Shown in pieces: positions 1 through 7,479 of a stretch of 64,000 nucleotides of DNA (position 1 is its first letter; each line of letters opens with the position of its first letter). This DNA comes from Kiloniella spongiae (GTDB lineage Bacteria > Pseudomonadota > Alphaproteobacteria > Kiloniellales > Kiloniellaceae). The DNA lies in assembly GCF_001026905.1 (NCBI RefSeq), contig NZ_LAQL01000003.1:434001-498000 (forward strand), read 5' to 3'. The translations under genes were made by a program, and so were the position numbers. The notes beneath the pieces are model-generated. The model was given only the letters and a program-made list of their open reading frames with translations, was not told the origin of the DNA and made no database searches.

Positions 1-78
1 AGTGAACTGGGCAAGGGGACTGTGGCAACAGTGATTTTCCCGGCCGAAAGAATTGTTGAAAAACCAGTGATACAGTGA
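1..78 (+). CDS. Sensor histidine kinase, C-terminal fragment
   Basis: The window opens inside a reading frame of 25 codons followed by TGA. The visible residues (GKGTVATVIFPAER) match the end of a GHKL/HATPase_c domain, where a GxGT turn precedes the last beta strand. The rest of the gene lies upstream, so its sensor domain cannot be judged. It reads in the same direction as the LysE gene that follows after about 140 bases. Confidence 0.6.
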   Translation, partial: SELGKGTVATVIFPAERIVEKPVIQ

Positions 79-219
79 TTGGTTTGTGTCGCTTTATATT
101 AAAATATATAGTTCGTTCAGAAGCGAAGCATTTTTTGGGAAAATTCTGCTATACTCTTCTTTTATAATTTGTAGGTATTTCTTTACCTTTAGGAATGGAA
201 GTGCCTGAAAGGGAGTATT

Positions 220-861
220 ATGGATAGCATTGCAATATATTTACCCGGTATTCTTCTTGCTTATGCAGCTTTTCTTATTTCAATCGCAAGCCCTGGCCCA
301 AATGTATTGGCCGTTATTGGCACATCGATGGAAGTTGGACGTAAATCGGGCATGGCGTTGGCACTCGGCGTTTCTTTGGGGTCGTTCTGTTGGGCAATGC
401 TTACCGTGCTCGGGTTATCTGCGTTGTTATCAACCTATGCAATAGCTTTGACCATTATCAAGGTTGGTGGTGGACTATATCTGTTATGGCTGGCGTATAA
501 ATCATTCAAGGCTGCCCGCCAGAAAACTGATCTAGTTACGAAGACCTTGGCCGGGGGAGATCGAAGCCCTGTAGGTTACTTTTTACGTGGTTTGGCTATT
601 CAAATGACAAATCCGAAAGCAGTATTAGCGTGGATTGCCATTATTTCAATTGGTTTAACAGAAGGTGCTCCGGTTTGGGTTGGGGTGACAATTGTTGCCG
701 GTACATCTCTGTTGTCTGTGATTATTCATTTAACTTATGCTGTATCTTTCTCAACACCAGTGATGGTGCATCTATACGCTAAAGCGCGTCGTTCCATTCA
801 ATTTGCATTAGGAAGTTTTTTTGCTTTTGCGGGTATCAAGCTTTTGAGTTCCCGTTTGTAA
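220..861 (+). CDS. LysE/RhtB family amino-acid exporter
   Basis: A 213-residue inner-membrane protein with about six hydrophobic segments. It carries the LysE family N-terminal signature SPGPN around residues 24-28 and the LYLLWLAYKS-type segment near residue 90. Family members export amino acids or derivatives by proton antiport. The substrate is not readable from sequence. The ATG is preceded by AAAGGGAG. The gene converges on the LysR gene 15 bases downstream and lies near an amino-acid-type oxygenase. A second LysE protein of similar length is encoded at 23979-24623. The family call is firm; any link to the oxygenase is inference. Confidence 0.9.
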   Translation: MDSIAIYLPGILLAYAAFLISIASPGPNVLAVIGTSMEVGRKSGMALALGVSLGSFCWAMLTVLGLSALLSTYAIALTIIKVGGGLYLLWLAYKSFKAARQKTDLVTKTLAGGDRSPVGYFLRGLAIQMTNPKAVLAWIAIISIGLTEGAPVWVGVTIVAGTSLLSVIIHLTYAVSFSTPVMVHLYAKARRSIQFALGSFFAFAGIKLLSSRL

Positions 862-876
862 GTGAAAAGCGATTAA

Positions 877-1791
877 TCATGATAATTCGGAAGCTGTGAA
901 ATCTTTTTGACAGTAATCGATGAAGTTTAAAAGGATGCCAGGTAAGACTATTCTTGGTTTGTAGGCTATTACGATTTCGGTTGGATCAATACGCTCTTTG
1001 ATTTTTATAGGGACGACAATATGTCCGTCATAGGTCTGTGTTGTTTGCGGGCGCATTGTAAGGAGAGAAAAGCCCAAACCATGACCAACAGCACTGCGTA
1101 CTGATTCCAGTGACGTTGATCGAAAGGCAATCTGTGGGGTAATATTGTGTGCCGCGAAAATGGTGTAAAAATATTCTCTACTGCCCGGAGCGTCGAATAA
1201 GACGTATGGCTCGTCGGCCAGATTTTGCAAACTTAGCGATTGATGTCCTGACAGTGAATGATTTTCTGGCAAGAGAATATAGGGGCTGGGTCTCGTTAAA
1301 ATATGCCAGGATAATTCAGAAGGATCTAGATCAAGGTTATAGAGAATAGCCAGATCAAGTTCTTCATCCAATAATTTTGAAATAAGTTTTTCCTGTAGAT
1401 GTTCCTCTGCGTCAATCCGAATTCGTGGCACTTGTTTGCGATAGCTACTGACTAATCGGGCAATATGGAATGGAGCGATAGATTGGAAACATCCAAGTCT
1501 TATTGCGCCTTGTAAATTTGAGGCAATATTTTCGGTACTTCTGTGAACAGCTTCAGCATGGTTAAGTAAATCACGAACTTCCAAAAGAAAACTCCGCCCG
1601 GCGATGGTCAGGGACATACCCTTTGCATGTTGTCTGTCGAAGAGTTGAAGCCGGGTTATATCTTCAAGTTTATCAATTGCCTGGGCTATTGCCGGTTGAG
1701 AGATATTTAAGACACGGGCAGCCTGTGCAATGCCGCCCTGTTCAGCAACGACAGCAAAATAATGACATTGTTTGATTGTATATCTAACCAT
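877..1791 (-). CDS. LysR family transcriptional regulator
   Basis: 304 residues with the LysR layout: an N-terminal winged helix-turn-helix (residues about 5-65, with AEQGGIAQAARVLNISQPA as the recognition region) and a periplasmic-binding-like effector domain (about 90-295). LysR proteins usually activate a divergent gene in response to a small ligand. Here the divergent gene is the 2OG-Fe(II) oxygenase at 1882, and an inverted repeat of the TTGTA/TACAA type lies between them. The LysE gene upstream of the window-side end converges on this gene and could also be a target. The effector is unknown. Confidence 0.93.
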   Translation of the reverse strand: MVRYTIKQCHYFAVVAEQGGIAQAARVLNISQPAIAQAIDKLEDITRLQLFDRQHAKGMSLTIAGRSFLLEVRDLLNHAEAVHRSTENIASNLQGAIRLGCFQSIAPFHIARLVSSYRKQVPRIRIDAEEHLQEKLISKLLDEELDLAILYNLDLDPSELSWHILTRPSPYILLPENHSLSGHQSLSLQNLADEPYVLFDAPGSREYFYTIFAAHNITPQIAFRSTSLESVRSAVGHGLGFSLLTMRPQTTQTYDGHIVVPIKIKERIDPTEIVIAYKPRIVLPGILLNFIDYCQKDFTASELS

Positions 1792-1805
1792 ATTTTTCTT
1801 TCTTT

Positions 1806-1823
1806 ATTGTAAGATAATACAAT
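1806..1823. promoter_or_regulatory. LysR-box-like inverted repeat
   Basis: ATTGTA, six bases, TACAAT form a perfect inverted repeat in the 90-base gap between the divergent lysR gene and the oxygenase gene. It satisfies the T-N11-A form of LysR boxes. Position and symmetry make it the best candidate operator for the LysR protein encoded at 877-1791. Confidence 0.55.
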
Positions 1824-1881
1824 GTTTTTTGAATTAATAAAGTGAGATAGAGTGGCGAGATAACGCAATGTAAGGGAACAG

Positions 1882-2664
1882 ATGATGAGCTTGGTAAATA
1901 TTATCGATTTAAAAAAGCACCCGATATCGGATGAGGGCTTTATGAAATCCTGTCAGGAAAAGCTTGATCAAGATGGGGCCTTGGTTCTTGAAGGGTTTTT
2001 GTTGCCCGAGGCTGTTGCGCAGGTAAAAGCAGAAGGTGAAAGGCATGAGGATCAAGCCTATTTCTGCGCACAAAAACATACTGTTTACTTAAGCCCTCAA
2101 GATCCTGACTTTGATGATAACCATCCTCGAAATCGCCAGGTAATTTCCTCTAAGGGATGTATTACTGATGATCAAATTCCGCAGAACTCTCCTCTGCAAA
2201 CGCTTTATCATGACGCTGAGTTTCAGGAGTTTCTCTGTACTGTTTTAAATGAAAAAGCTCTGTATCAATATGCCGACCCTTTATCATCCATCAACCTGCA
2301 TTATGCGCGAACGGGTCAGGAATTGGGGTGGCATTTTGATAATTCGTCCTTTGCAACGACCCTGATGATCCAAGAACCTGAAGCGGGGGGTGCTTTTGAA
2401 TATGTAGGTGATTTACGCGATGCCGATCAGGGGGACATGAATTTTGCAGGTGTTGGCAAAGTTCTTGATGGTGAGATACCAGTTAGCCGACTTTCTATGG
2501 GCGCGGGTGCTCTCGTTCTTTTCCGGGGGCGTAATGCTATTCACAGGGTTGCCCCGGTTGAAGGTGAACGAACCCGTATGTTGGTGGTTCTGGCTTATAA
2601 CTCGGAATCTGGCGTTGCCCTTTCAGAAGCTGCACGTATGACGTTTTACGGGCGTTTGGGCTGA
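1882..2664 (+). CDS. BesD/HalD-type 2OG-Fe(II) dioxygenase, probable amino-acid hydroxylase
   Basis: A 260-residue protein resembling the BesD/HalD family that acts on free amino acids. The facial triad is visible: H151 and D153 (GWHFDNS), then distal H221, with R232 (RTRML) placed to bind 2-oxoglutarate. In the halogenases of this family the Asp is Gly or Ala, opening a chloride site. An Asp here predicts hydroxylation, even though automated names may say halogenase. Two ATG codons overlap (1882 and 1885); AAGGGA at 1872 is better spaced for 1885. It is divergent from a LysR regulator and close to a LysE exporter, which fits an amino-acid derivative. The substrate is not known. Confidence 0.8.
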   Translation: MMSLVNIIDLKKHPISDEGFMKSCQEKLDQDGALVLEGFLLPEAVAQVKAEGERHEDQAYFCAQKHTVYLSPQDPDFDDNHPRNRQVISSKGCITDDQIPQNSPLQTLYHDAEFQEFLCTVLNEKALYQYADPLSSINLHYARTGQELGWHFDNSSFATTLMIQEPEAGGAFEYVGDLRDADQGDMNFAGVGKVLDGEIPVSRLSMGAGALVLFRGRNAIHRVAPVEGERTRMLVVLAYNSESGVALSEAARMTFYGRLG

Positions 2665-2697
2665 GGATAGGTCTGGAAGGTTTATTAATTACATAGA

Positions 2698-3867
2698 TTA
2701 ATAAATGACGTGCGGCAGAAATCGGGAACTATCTTTGGTAATGGGGGAGTTATCTTCGCGAATTCCCATGCCACATGGTTTACTAGCCACAAGCCAGGAT
2801 CCGATAACCGTGTGATTTCCTTCAAACACAGGTAAAGGATGCAAAGCCTGGACAACATGACCTTCTTCGCCGTAAGGGCCTGCAACTTTTAAGGGTTGCT
2901 CTCCTTGGCGTATCATTTCGATATTACTGCCCTCTCTAGAAAATAGCGGCTTTTTTACATAATCGCCTTCGAGGTTTGCAGCGCTTGGATCATTCGCGAA
3001 ATAGGAGGGTAAAAGATTTGGATGTCCTTCGAACATTTCCCACAAAAGAGGGAGAAGGCCCTTGTTAGATAGAATAGATTTCCAGGCTGGCTCGATAAAA
3101 GTCACTCCACTTTGCGGAACAGCTTTGCCAAAATCGTCTGTCATGATCCATTCCCATGGATATAGCTTGAACAGTGTTCTGATGCCCATGTCGTCAAGGT
3201 CGGTGAAGTGGCCGTTCGCATCTACACCGATTTCTTCCATAAACAAGAATCTGGTGTCCAATCCTGCCTGGGTGGCGCATTCTTCTAAATAACGAACAGT
3301 ACCTTCATCTTCTGGCGTATCCTGGCATGCGGCGAGGTGTAATTTTCCATCAATATCTTTATTGCGGTGCATGTTCTGAAAAGCTTCTACAAGCTGTTCA
3401 TGAATAGAGTTGTACTGGTCGCAACCTTTGGGGATAAGGTCAAGTTCCATGGCTTGTTCAAGCCAAAGCCATTGAAAAACCGAACTTTCGTAGAGTGATG
3501 TCGGTGTGTCTGCGTTATATTCCAAAAGTTTGGCAGGGCTTTGTCCGTCATAGGAAAAATCAAGTCGTCCGTACAGGTTCTTTTCCTGATTAAACCAGCT
3601 CGCGCGAATATAGTCCCAAAAATCGGTAGGGATTGCGAGTTTCGTGAGTATTTCTTCTGAATTGATCGCTCTTTGCACAACTTCAAAGCAGAGGTTTTCA
3701 ATCTCTTCACTGGGATCTTCGATATCGTTTTCTATTTGCTCTAGGCTAAAACGATAGCATGCGCTCTCATCCCAATAGGGCGCATCATCAATTGTGTGAA
3801 AGTTGAAACCTAAATTTTCAGCCTGTGTTTTCCAATCATCACGTTGTTCCAGCGAAATACGTTGCAT
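2698..3867 (-). CDS. YgiC/YjfC-like ATP-grasp protein (glutathionylspermidine synthase family)
   Basis: A 389-residue homologue of the synthetase domain of glutathionylspermidine synthase, without the amidase half. This matches E. coli YgiC/YjfC in length. Family marks include KLLEYNADTPTSLYE near residues 113-127, a glutamate-rich ATP/Mg region, and KKPLFSREGSN near residue 307. It is likely a cytosolic ATP-dependent C-N ligase, but the substrates of stand-alone members are unsettled. It lies 55 bases downstream of a YgiB-like lipoprotein gene on the same strand, the conserved ygiB-ygiC order. A 9-bp AT-only dyad overlaps its stop codon. Confidence 0.88.
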   Translation of the reverse strand: MQRISLEQRDDWKTQAENLGFNFHTIDDAPYWDESACYRFSLEQIENDIEDPSEEIENLCFEVVQRAINSEEILTKLAIPTDFWDYIRASWFNQEKNLYGRLDFSYDGQSPAKLLEYNADTPTSLYESSVFQWLWLEQAMELDLIPKGCDQYNSIHEQLVEAFQNMHRNKDIDGKLHLAACQDTPEDEGTVRYLEECATQAGLDTRFLFMEEIGVDANGHFTDLDDMGIRTLFKLYPWEWIMTDDFGKAVPQSGVTFIEPAWKSILSNKGLLPLLWEMFEGHPNLLPSYFANDPSAANLEGDYVKKPLFSREGSNIEMIRQGEQPLKVAGPYGEEGHVVQALHPLPVFEGNHTVIGSWLVASKPCGMGIREDNSPITKDSSRFLPHVIY

Positions 3868-3922
3868 AAGTTTGTACCCAACTTAAAGAGGACGATTATA
3901 ATGTAAAATACGGTCTGTATAT

Positions 3923-4471
3923 CTAGCCGCCGAAACTTCGTCGAGATGATGTCGTACGTGGGGCGCTGGCGCCAAAGCCGCCACGTCTAACCGTGCTCGT
4001 CTTTGTCGTCGGTGCTTTTGCTACATTCGCAGGAACCTTTGATACGCCTGTTTTTCCCGCAACCTTTTGATTATCACCGGTTCTGAAATTCTTGGGGTCG
4101 TCTGCAGATCTATAAAGAGGCTGCGTTGCAACACGCGAACCACCACTTAGCATGTTACCCATCATATAGCCCATCATTAAGGGCATGAAAACAGATCCAC
4201 CACTTGATGTTTGTACCGGAGCAATTTCACATTGTGTTGACCCAAAATCAGCTTCACAATCTTCTACAGATGTATATTTCGGCGAAACCCGAATATGCTC
4301 TTCCTTAGCAAGTTGCATGTTTTCTTCGCAAGAGGCACGATCAAAACCATCCTGTTGAGAGCACTGGTCCGCATTTTCAAAAATGGCAACATCTTGGGGT
4401 TCTTCACAGGCACTCAAAGCCAGAACGCTTGCACCCATGAGTGCAATTTTTAGCGATTTTGATCTTTTCAT
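3923..4471 (-). CDS. YgiB-like DUF1190 lipoprotein
   Basis: A 182-residue protein with a lipoprotein signal peptide: basic start, hydrophobic core, lipobox LSAC with Cys22. Cys pairs follow in the mature part (DQCSQQDGF...SCEENM; DCEADFGSTQCE), as in DUF1190/YgiB. A Met/Gly-rich stretch (LMMGYMMGNMLSGG) and a Ser/Arg/Gly-rich tail with alternating SRR and GG come next. It is the first gene of a two-gene unit with the YgiC-like ligase. Function is unknown in the family; an envelope role is inferred from the lipobox. Confidence 0.8.
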   Translation of the reverse strand: MKRSKSLKIALMGASVLALSACEEPQDVAIFENADQCSQQDGFDRASCEENMQLAKEEHIRVSPKYTSVEDCEADFGSTQCEIAPVQTSSGGSVFMPLMMGYMMGNMLSGGSRVATQPLYRSADDPKNFRTGDNQKVAGKTGVSKVPANVAKAPTTKTSTVRRGGFGASAPRTTSSRRSFGG

Positions 4472-4728
4472 AAAATGAAATTCCGTGTTCAGTAGGTAAT
4501 TTTATCTTAGTTTCTGAGTGTCAATGTAGGTCTTAGGACCGCAGTTGCAAGAATAAAATCAAGTAATTACGTGAGAAATTATCAGGGCATGAAAATGTTT
4601 CTTATGTTTATCAACAATAATAAATGTTGTTAGAAGATATAAAGACGCTTCTCTAAAACATTCATTATGGCATACAAATTGCTTGTTTAGTTACATGTAC
4701 TTTCTATTCATACAAATGGATAAGGGCC

Positions 4729-5439
4729 ATGTTGCTAAGTAGGACAAATGCTGTAATTGAGGCGAACCAAAGGGTTAGTCGGGTTGAAGAGCAGTTGAAA
4801 TTGACAAAAGTTCAGGCTGCAAGAGATTACAACCTGGCAAAAACTGCCTATGCGTCAAATGAGGCCGCGGCAAAAAGTGCAACTTCTTCCTATAAAGATA
4901 TTACGACAGGTAAGAATGACCCGGTAACTGAAACAGCCGGAGCCATTACACTGGCTGGTGCGCAGACTTCGCAAACACTTTTTTATGCGCAACAAATTGC
5001 CTCTAATGTGCCGGATGCTGATGTCAGTCAATACCTCACGCCTTTAGCTGATGATCAAAGCGAGCATGACAAATCAGTTGCAGCATTTAAGGATATTATC
5101 GGACAGACTCCTGGCGAGCGGATGCGGGCTCAAGTTTTGAGGTCTCTTGGTCTGACCGAAGACGATCTCAAAAACATGACGCCGGAAGATCGCAAAAAAA
5201 TTGAAGAGAAAATAGCTAAGCTTATTGACGAGAATGTCAAAAACTCTGTGTCAGAAAATTTTACACCAGCAAGTGAGACTGATCTGGAAAATGGTGAGAA
5301 GAGCCAGCTTCAGGCAAATTTGAATCTTGGTAATGAACAGGGTAATGAAACGCTTACTGGTGCGGAAAAACAAAGTTTTTCCGTCGATGAGCAACGAAGA
5401 GATGGCATTCGCAAAACGATTTTACAGAATATTATTTAA
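4729..5439 (+). CDS. Hypothetical coiled-coil protein
   Basis: 236 residues, no signal peptide and no membrane segment. The N-terminal third is helical and coiled-coil-like (RVEEQLKLTKVQAARDYNLAK). The centre is Ala/Thr-rich, and the C-terminal half is charged, including TPEDRKKIEEKIAKLIDEN. I do not recognise the family. AAGGG sits only two bases before the ATG, so TTG at 4732 may be the true start. It is separated from the ygiB-like gene by a 257-base divergent gap. Confidence 0.6.
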   Translation: MLLSRTNAVIEANQRVSRVEEQLKLTKVQAARDYNLAKTAYASNEAAAKSATSSYKDITTGKNDPVTETAGAITLAGAQTSQTLFYAQQIASNVPDADVSQYLTPLADDQSEHDKSVAAFKDIIGQTPGERMRAQVLRSLGLTEDDLKNMTPEDRKKIEEKIAKLIDENVKNSVSENFTPASETDLENGEKSQLQANLNLGNEQGNETLTGAEKQSFSVDEQRRDGIRKTILQNII

Positions 5440-5587
5440 ACGAGTGTTCATATCGAAGTCCCAGTCTTTTGTTTGAGACAAAGAAATACTTTTTATAGTT
5501 GAAATATAACTTTTCGAATATCTTATATTTACGTATATTGCCCCAAGGTTATTCTGTTTCTTGCGGATTAAATAGGGGGTTTAAAGA

Positions 5588-6109
5588 GTGGGACAATACG
5601 CTGATCTCGATAGTTTGGCAGCGCCGGTCAGGGCTATATATGAATATTGGGAAGCATTGCCAAAATTTCAGGGATTACCCTTAAAATCTTCTCTCGATCC
5701 GGTAGATATGCCATTGGAATATCTACCTTATGTTTTTCTTGTCCAGTTAGAATATAATCCTTTTGCTGCTTTAATTCGCTTGCAGGGTACTTATATCAAT
5801 CACTCACTTGGGGAATATTTTACAAACAAATATATTGATGAAAGTACCTTTGGAGAAAGCGCGCCAACTATTTTGGCGGGGTATGAAGAATCAGCAATCA
5901 AGCGTATTGCCTATGTCTCTCATGAAGAAGTCCATGGAATATCAGGTCAAACGATGGTAATTGAAGCCATTCACCTGCCTATGGTGGATGAAGAGGGGCA
6001 GGTGAATTATTTTCTTGGGGCTTTGTCGCGAATTTCTGGTTCGACAAATCATGACCATGAATTCAGAGGGCGTCGTTGGGATCTTAAAGCGATAAGTAAT
6101 ATTGCCTGA
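5588..6109 (+). CDS. PAS_5-type PAS domain protein, copy 1
   Basis: 173 residues made almost wholly of one PAS_5-like domain, a small stand-alone family common in alphaproteobacteria. The Y-E/D-YW pattern is at residues 19-22 (YEYWEALP), followed by a PLEYLPYVFLVQLEYNPFAALIRLQGTYI-type core. No output domain is attached. The start is GTG after a purine-rich AGGGGG...AAAGAG stretch. The next gene is a close paralogue in tandem. Function is unknown; a sensory or adaptor role is inferred. Confidence 0.82.
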   Translation: MGQYADLDSLAAPVRAIYEYWEALPKFQGLPLKSSLDPVDMPLEYLPYVFLVQLEYNPFAALIRLQGTYINHSLGEYFTNKYIDESTFGESAPTILAGYEESAIKRIAYVSHEEVHGISGQTMVIEAIHLPMVDEEGQVNYFLGALSRISGSTNHDHEFRGRRWDLKAISNIA

Positions 6110-6329
6110 TCTAATCTTCTCAGTAAGCCCTGATTGCCCGATAAGATAATGCTCTTGAAAGAGGTTTTGCTTCTTAAGTCAATTTCAATTGTTCTGCGCG
6201 TCTTCAAAGGCAAGATTAAGTTCTTCAGTTGAATTCGTATCGTTAAATTATAATTTCTAGCTTATCATATATTTAAGAATATTGAGCCATATTTTAGGTT
6301 TAGATAAAGTTGCTACGGGATAGTAAAGC

Positions 6330-6863
6330 GTGGAACAATCCAGTGATTTGGCCACTGATTTGAATAATCTGACTGCACCTGTGAAAGGGGTGTATGAGTA
6401 TTGGCAATCGCTTCCAAGGTGTAAGGGATTGCCGCTTAAATCAGCGCTTGCGCCTATGGAGATTCCACTGGAATTCCTGCCACACGTCTTCCTTATGGAG
6501 CTTGAATACAATCCTTTTGCGGCTTTGGTCCGTTTACAAGGGACTTACATCAATTATTCGTTGGGACAGCATTTTACAGATAAGTATGTTGATGAAAGCA
6601 CTTTTGGGGAAAGTGCGGTGGCTATTCTTGCCAGTTATGAAGAGGCGGCAATTAAACGTATCGCCTATGTTTCTCAGGAAGAGATTCTTTCTACATCCCA
6701 ACAGACAATGTTGATTGAGGCGATACATTTACCCATGGTTGATGACGCGGGGGAGGTCAAATTTATTCTTGGTGCGTTATCGCGCCTTTCCGGTTCTGAC
6801 AATCCTGATCAAGAATTTAGGGGGCGGCATTGGGACGTTAAGGTGAGAAATCAAATCGGCTGA
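6330..6863 (+). CDS. PAS_5-type PAS domain protein, copy 2
   Basis: 177 residues, aligned end to end with the protein at 5588-6109 apart from a four-residue N-terminal extension. They share YEYW, GLPLKS, LEYNPFAAL, RLQGTYIN, DESTFGES, AIKRIAYVS, EAIHLPMVD, LGALSR and EFRGR. The start is GTG. The 220-base gap before it resembles the stretch before copy 1, so the duplication seems to have included the promoter region. Function unknown. Confidence 0.82.
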   Translation: MEQSSDLATDLNNLTAPVKGVYEYWQSLPRCKGLPLKSALAPMEIPLEFLPHVFLMELEYNPFAALVRLQGTYINYSLGQHFTDKYVDESTFGESAVAILASYEEAAIKRIAYVSQEEILSTSQQTMLIEAIHLPMVDDAGEVKFILGALSRLSGSDNPDQEFRGRHWDVKVRNQIG

Positions 6864-6942
6864 TGTATCTTATCATCAAGGCGTACTAGGGTATTTTCTG
6901 CTGAATGCTTGTCGGGCTCTTTTTGAAATATAGGTAATTTAC

Positions 6943-7398
6943 GTGAACGAGGAACCAAACCGAGACAATTCGCAACGTCCCGAGATTAATCAATCCATTG
7001 TTTTCACCTATTGTGATGATCTTGAACTGGCATCTAAATTTTTTCGCGAAACGATGGAGTTAGAGTTTGTTGTTGATCAGGGCGCTTGTCATATCTATCG
7101 ACTAACAGGGTTGAGCTATTTGGGTGTTTGCTGCTTGCCGGATCGTCCCGGTTCGGTATCTCGTTCTCAAGCGGGTGTTATGATCACCATCGTTTCCAGC
7201 GATGTTGATGGTTGGCATGATTTCCTAACGTCAAAGGGAGTTAATTATATCAAGAAACCAAGTCATTCAGAACGGTTCTCTGTTTATAGCTCTCTGTTTG
7301 AAAGTCCGCACGGGTATCGGATAGAAATTCAGAGTTTTGATGATAAAAATTGGCATAAAAAAACATCACATAGCAAGGTCGCCGATCTCCCGTTTTAA
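6943..7398 (+). CDS. VOC family (glyoxalase/bleomycin-resistance fold) protein
   Basis: 151 residues with one VOC module pair: FTYCDDLELASKFFRETMELEFVVD begins the first beta-alpha-beta unit, and SSLFESPHGYRIEIQSF ends the second with the typical Glu of the metal site. GTG start. Such proteins are metal-dependent lyases, dioxygenases or binding proteins; nothing here fixes the substrate. It lies downstream of the PAS pair on the same strand, but 79 bases separate them. Confidence 0.75.
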   Translation: MNEEPNRDNSQRPEINQSIVFTYCDDLELASKFFRETMELEFVVDQGACHIYRLTGLSYLGVCCLPDRPGSVSRSQAGVMITIVSSDVDGWHDFLTSKGVNYIKKPSHSERFSVYSSLFESPHGYRIEIQSFDDKNWHKKTSHSKVADLPF

Positions 7399-7479
7399 CC
7401 TCTCCTCTGGATAATCTGTTTTCTATCCTTGAATTGGTTCGCTCGGCTAGTTTGATTTTACTCTAACTCTCTTACCCCT

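Noticed and set aside
1882-2664. Calling the oxygenase a radical halogenase
   Set aside because: The triad position is Asp (H151-F-D153), not Gly or Ala, so chloride binding is not expected.
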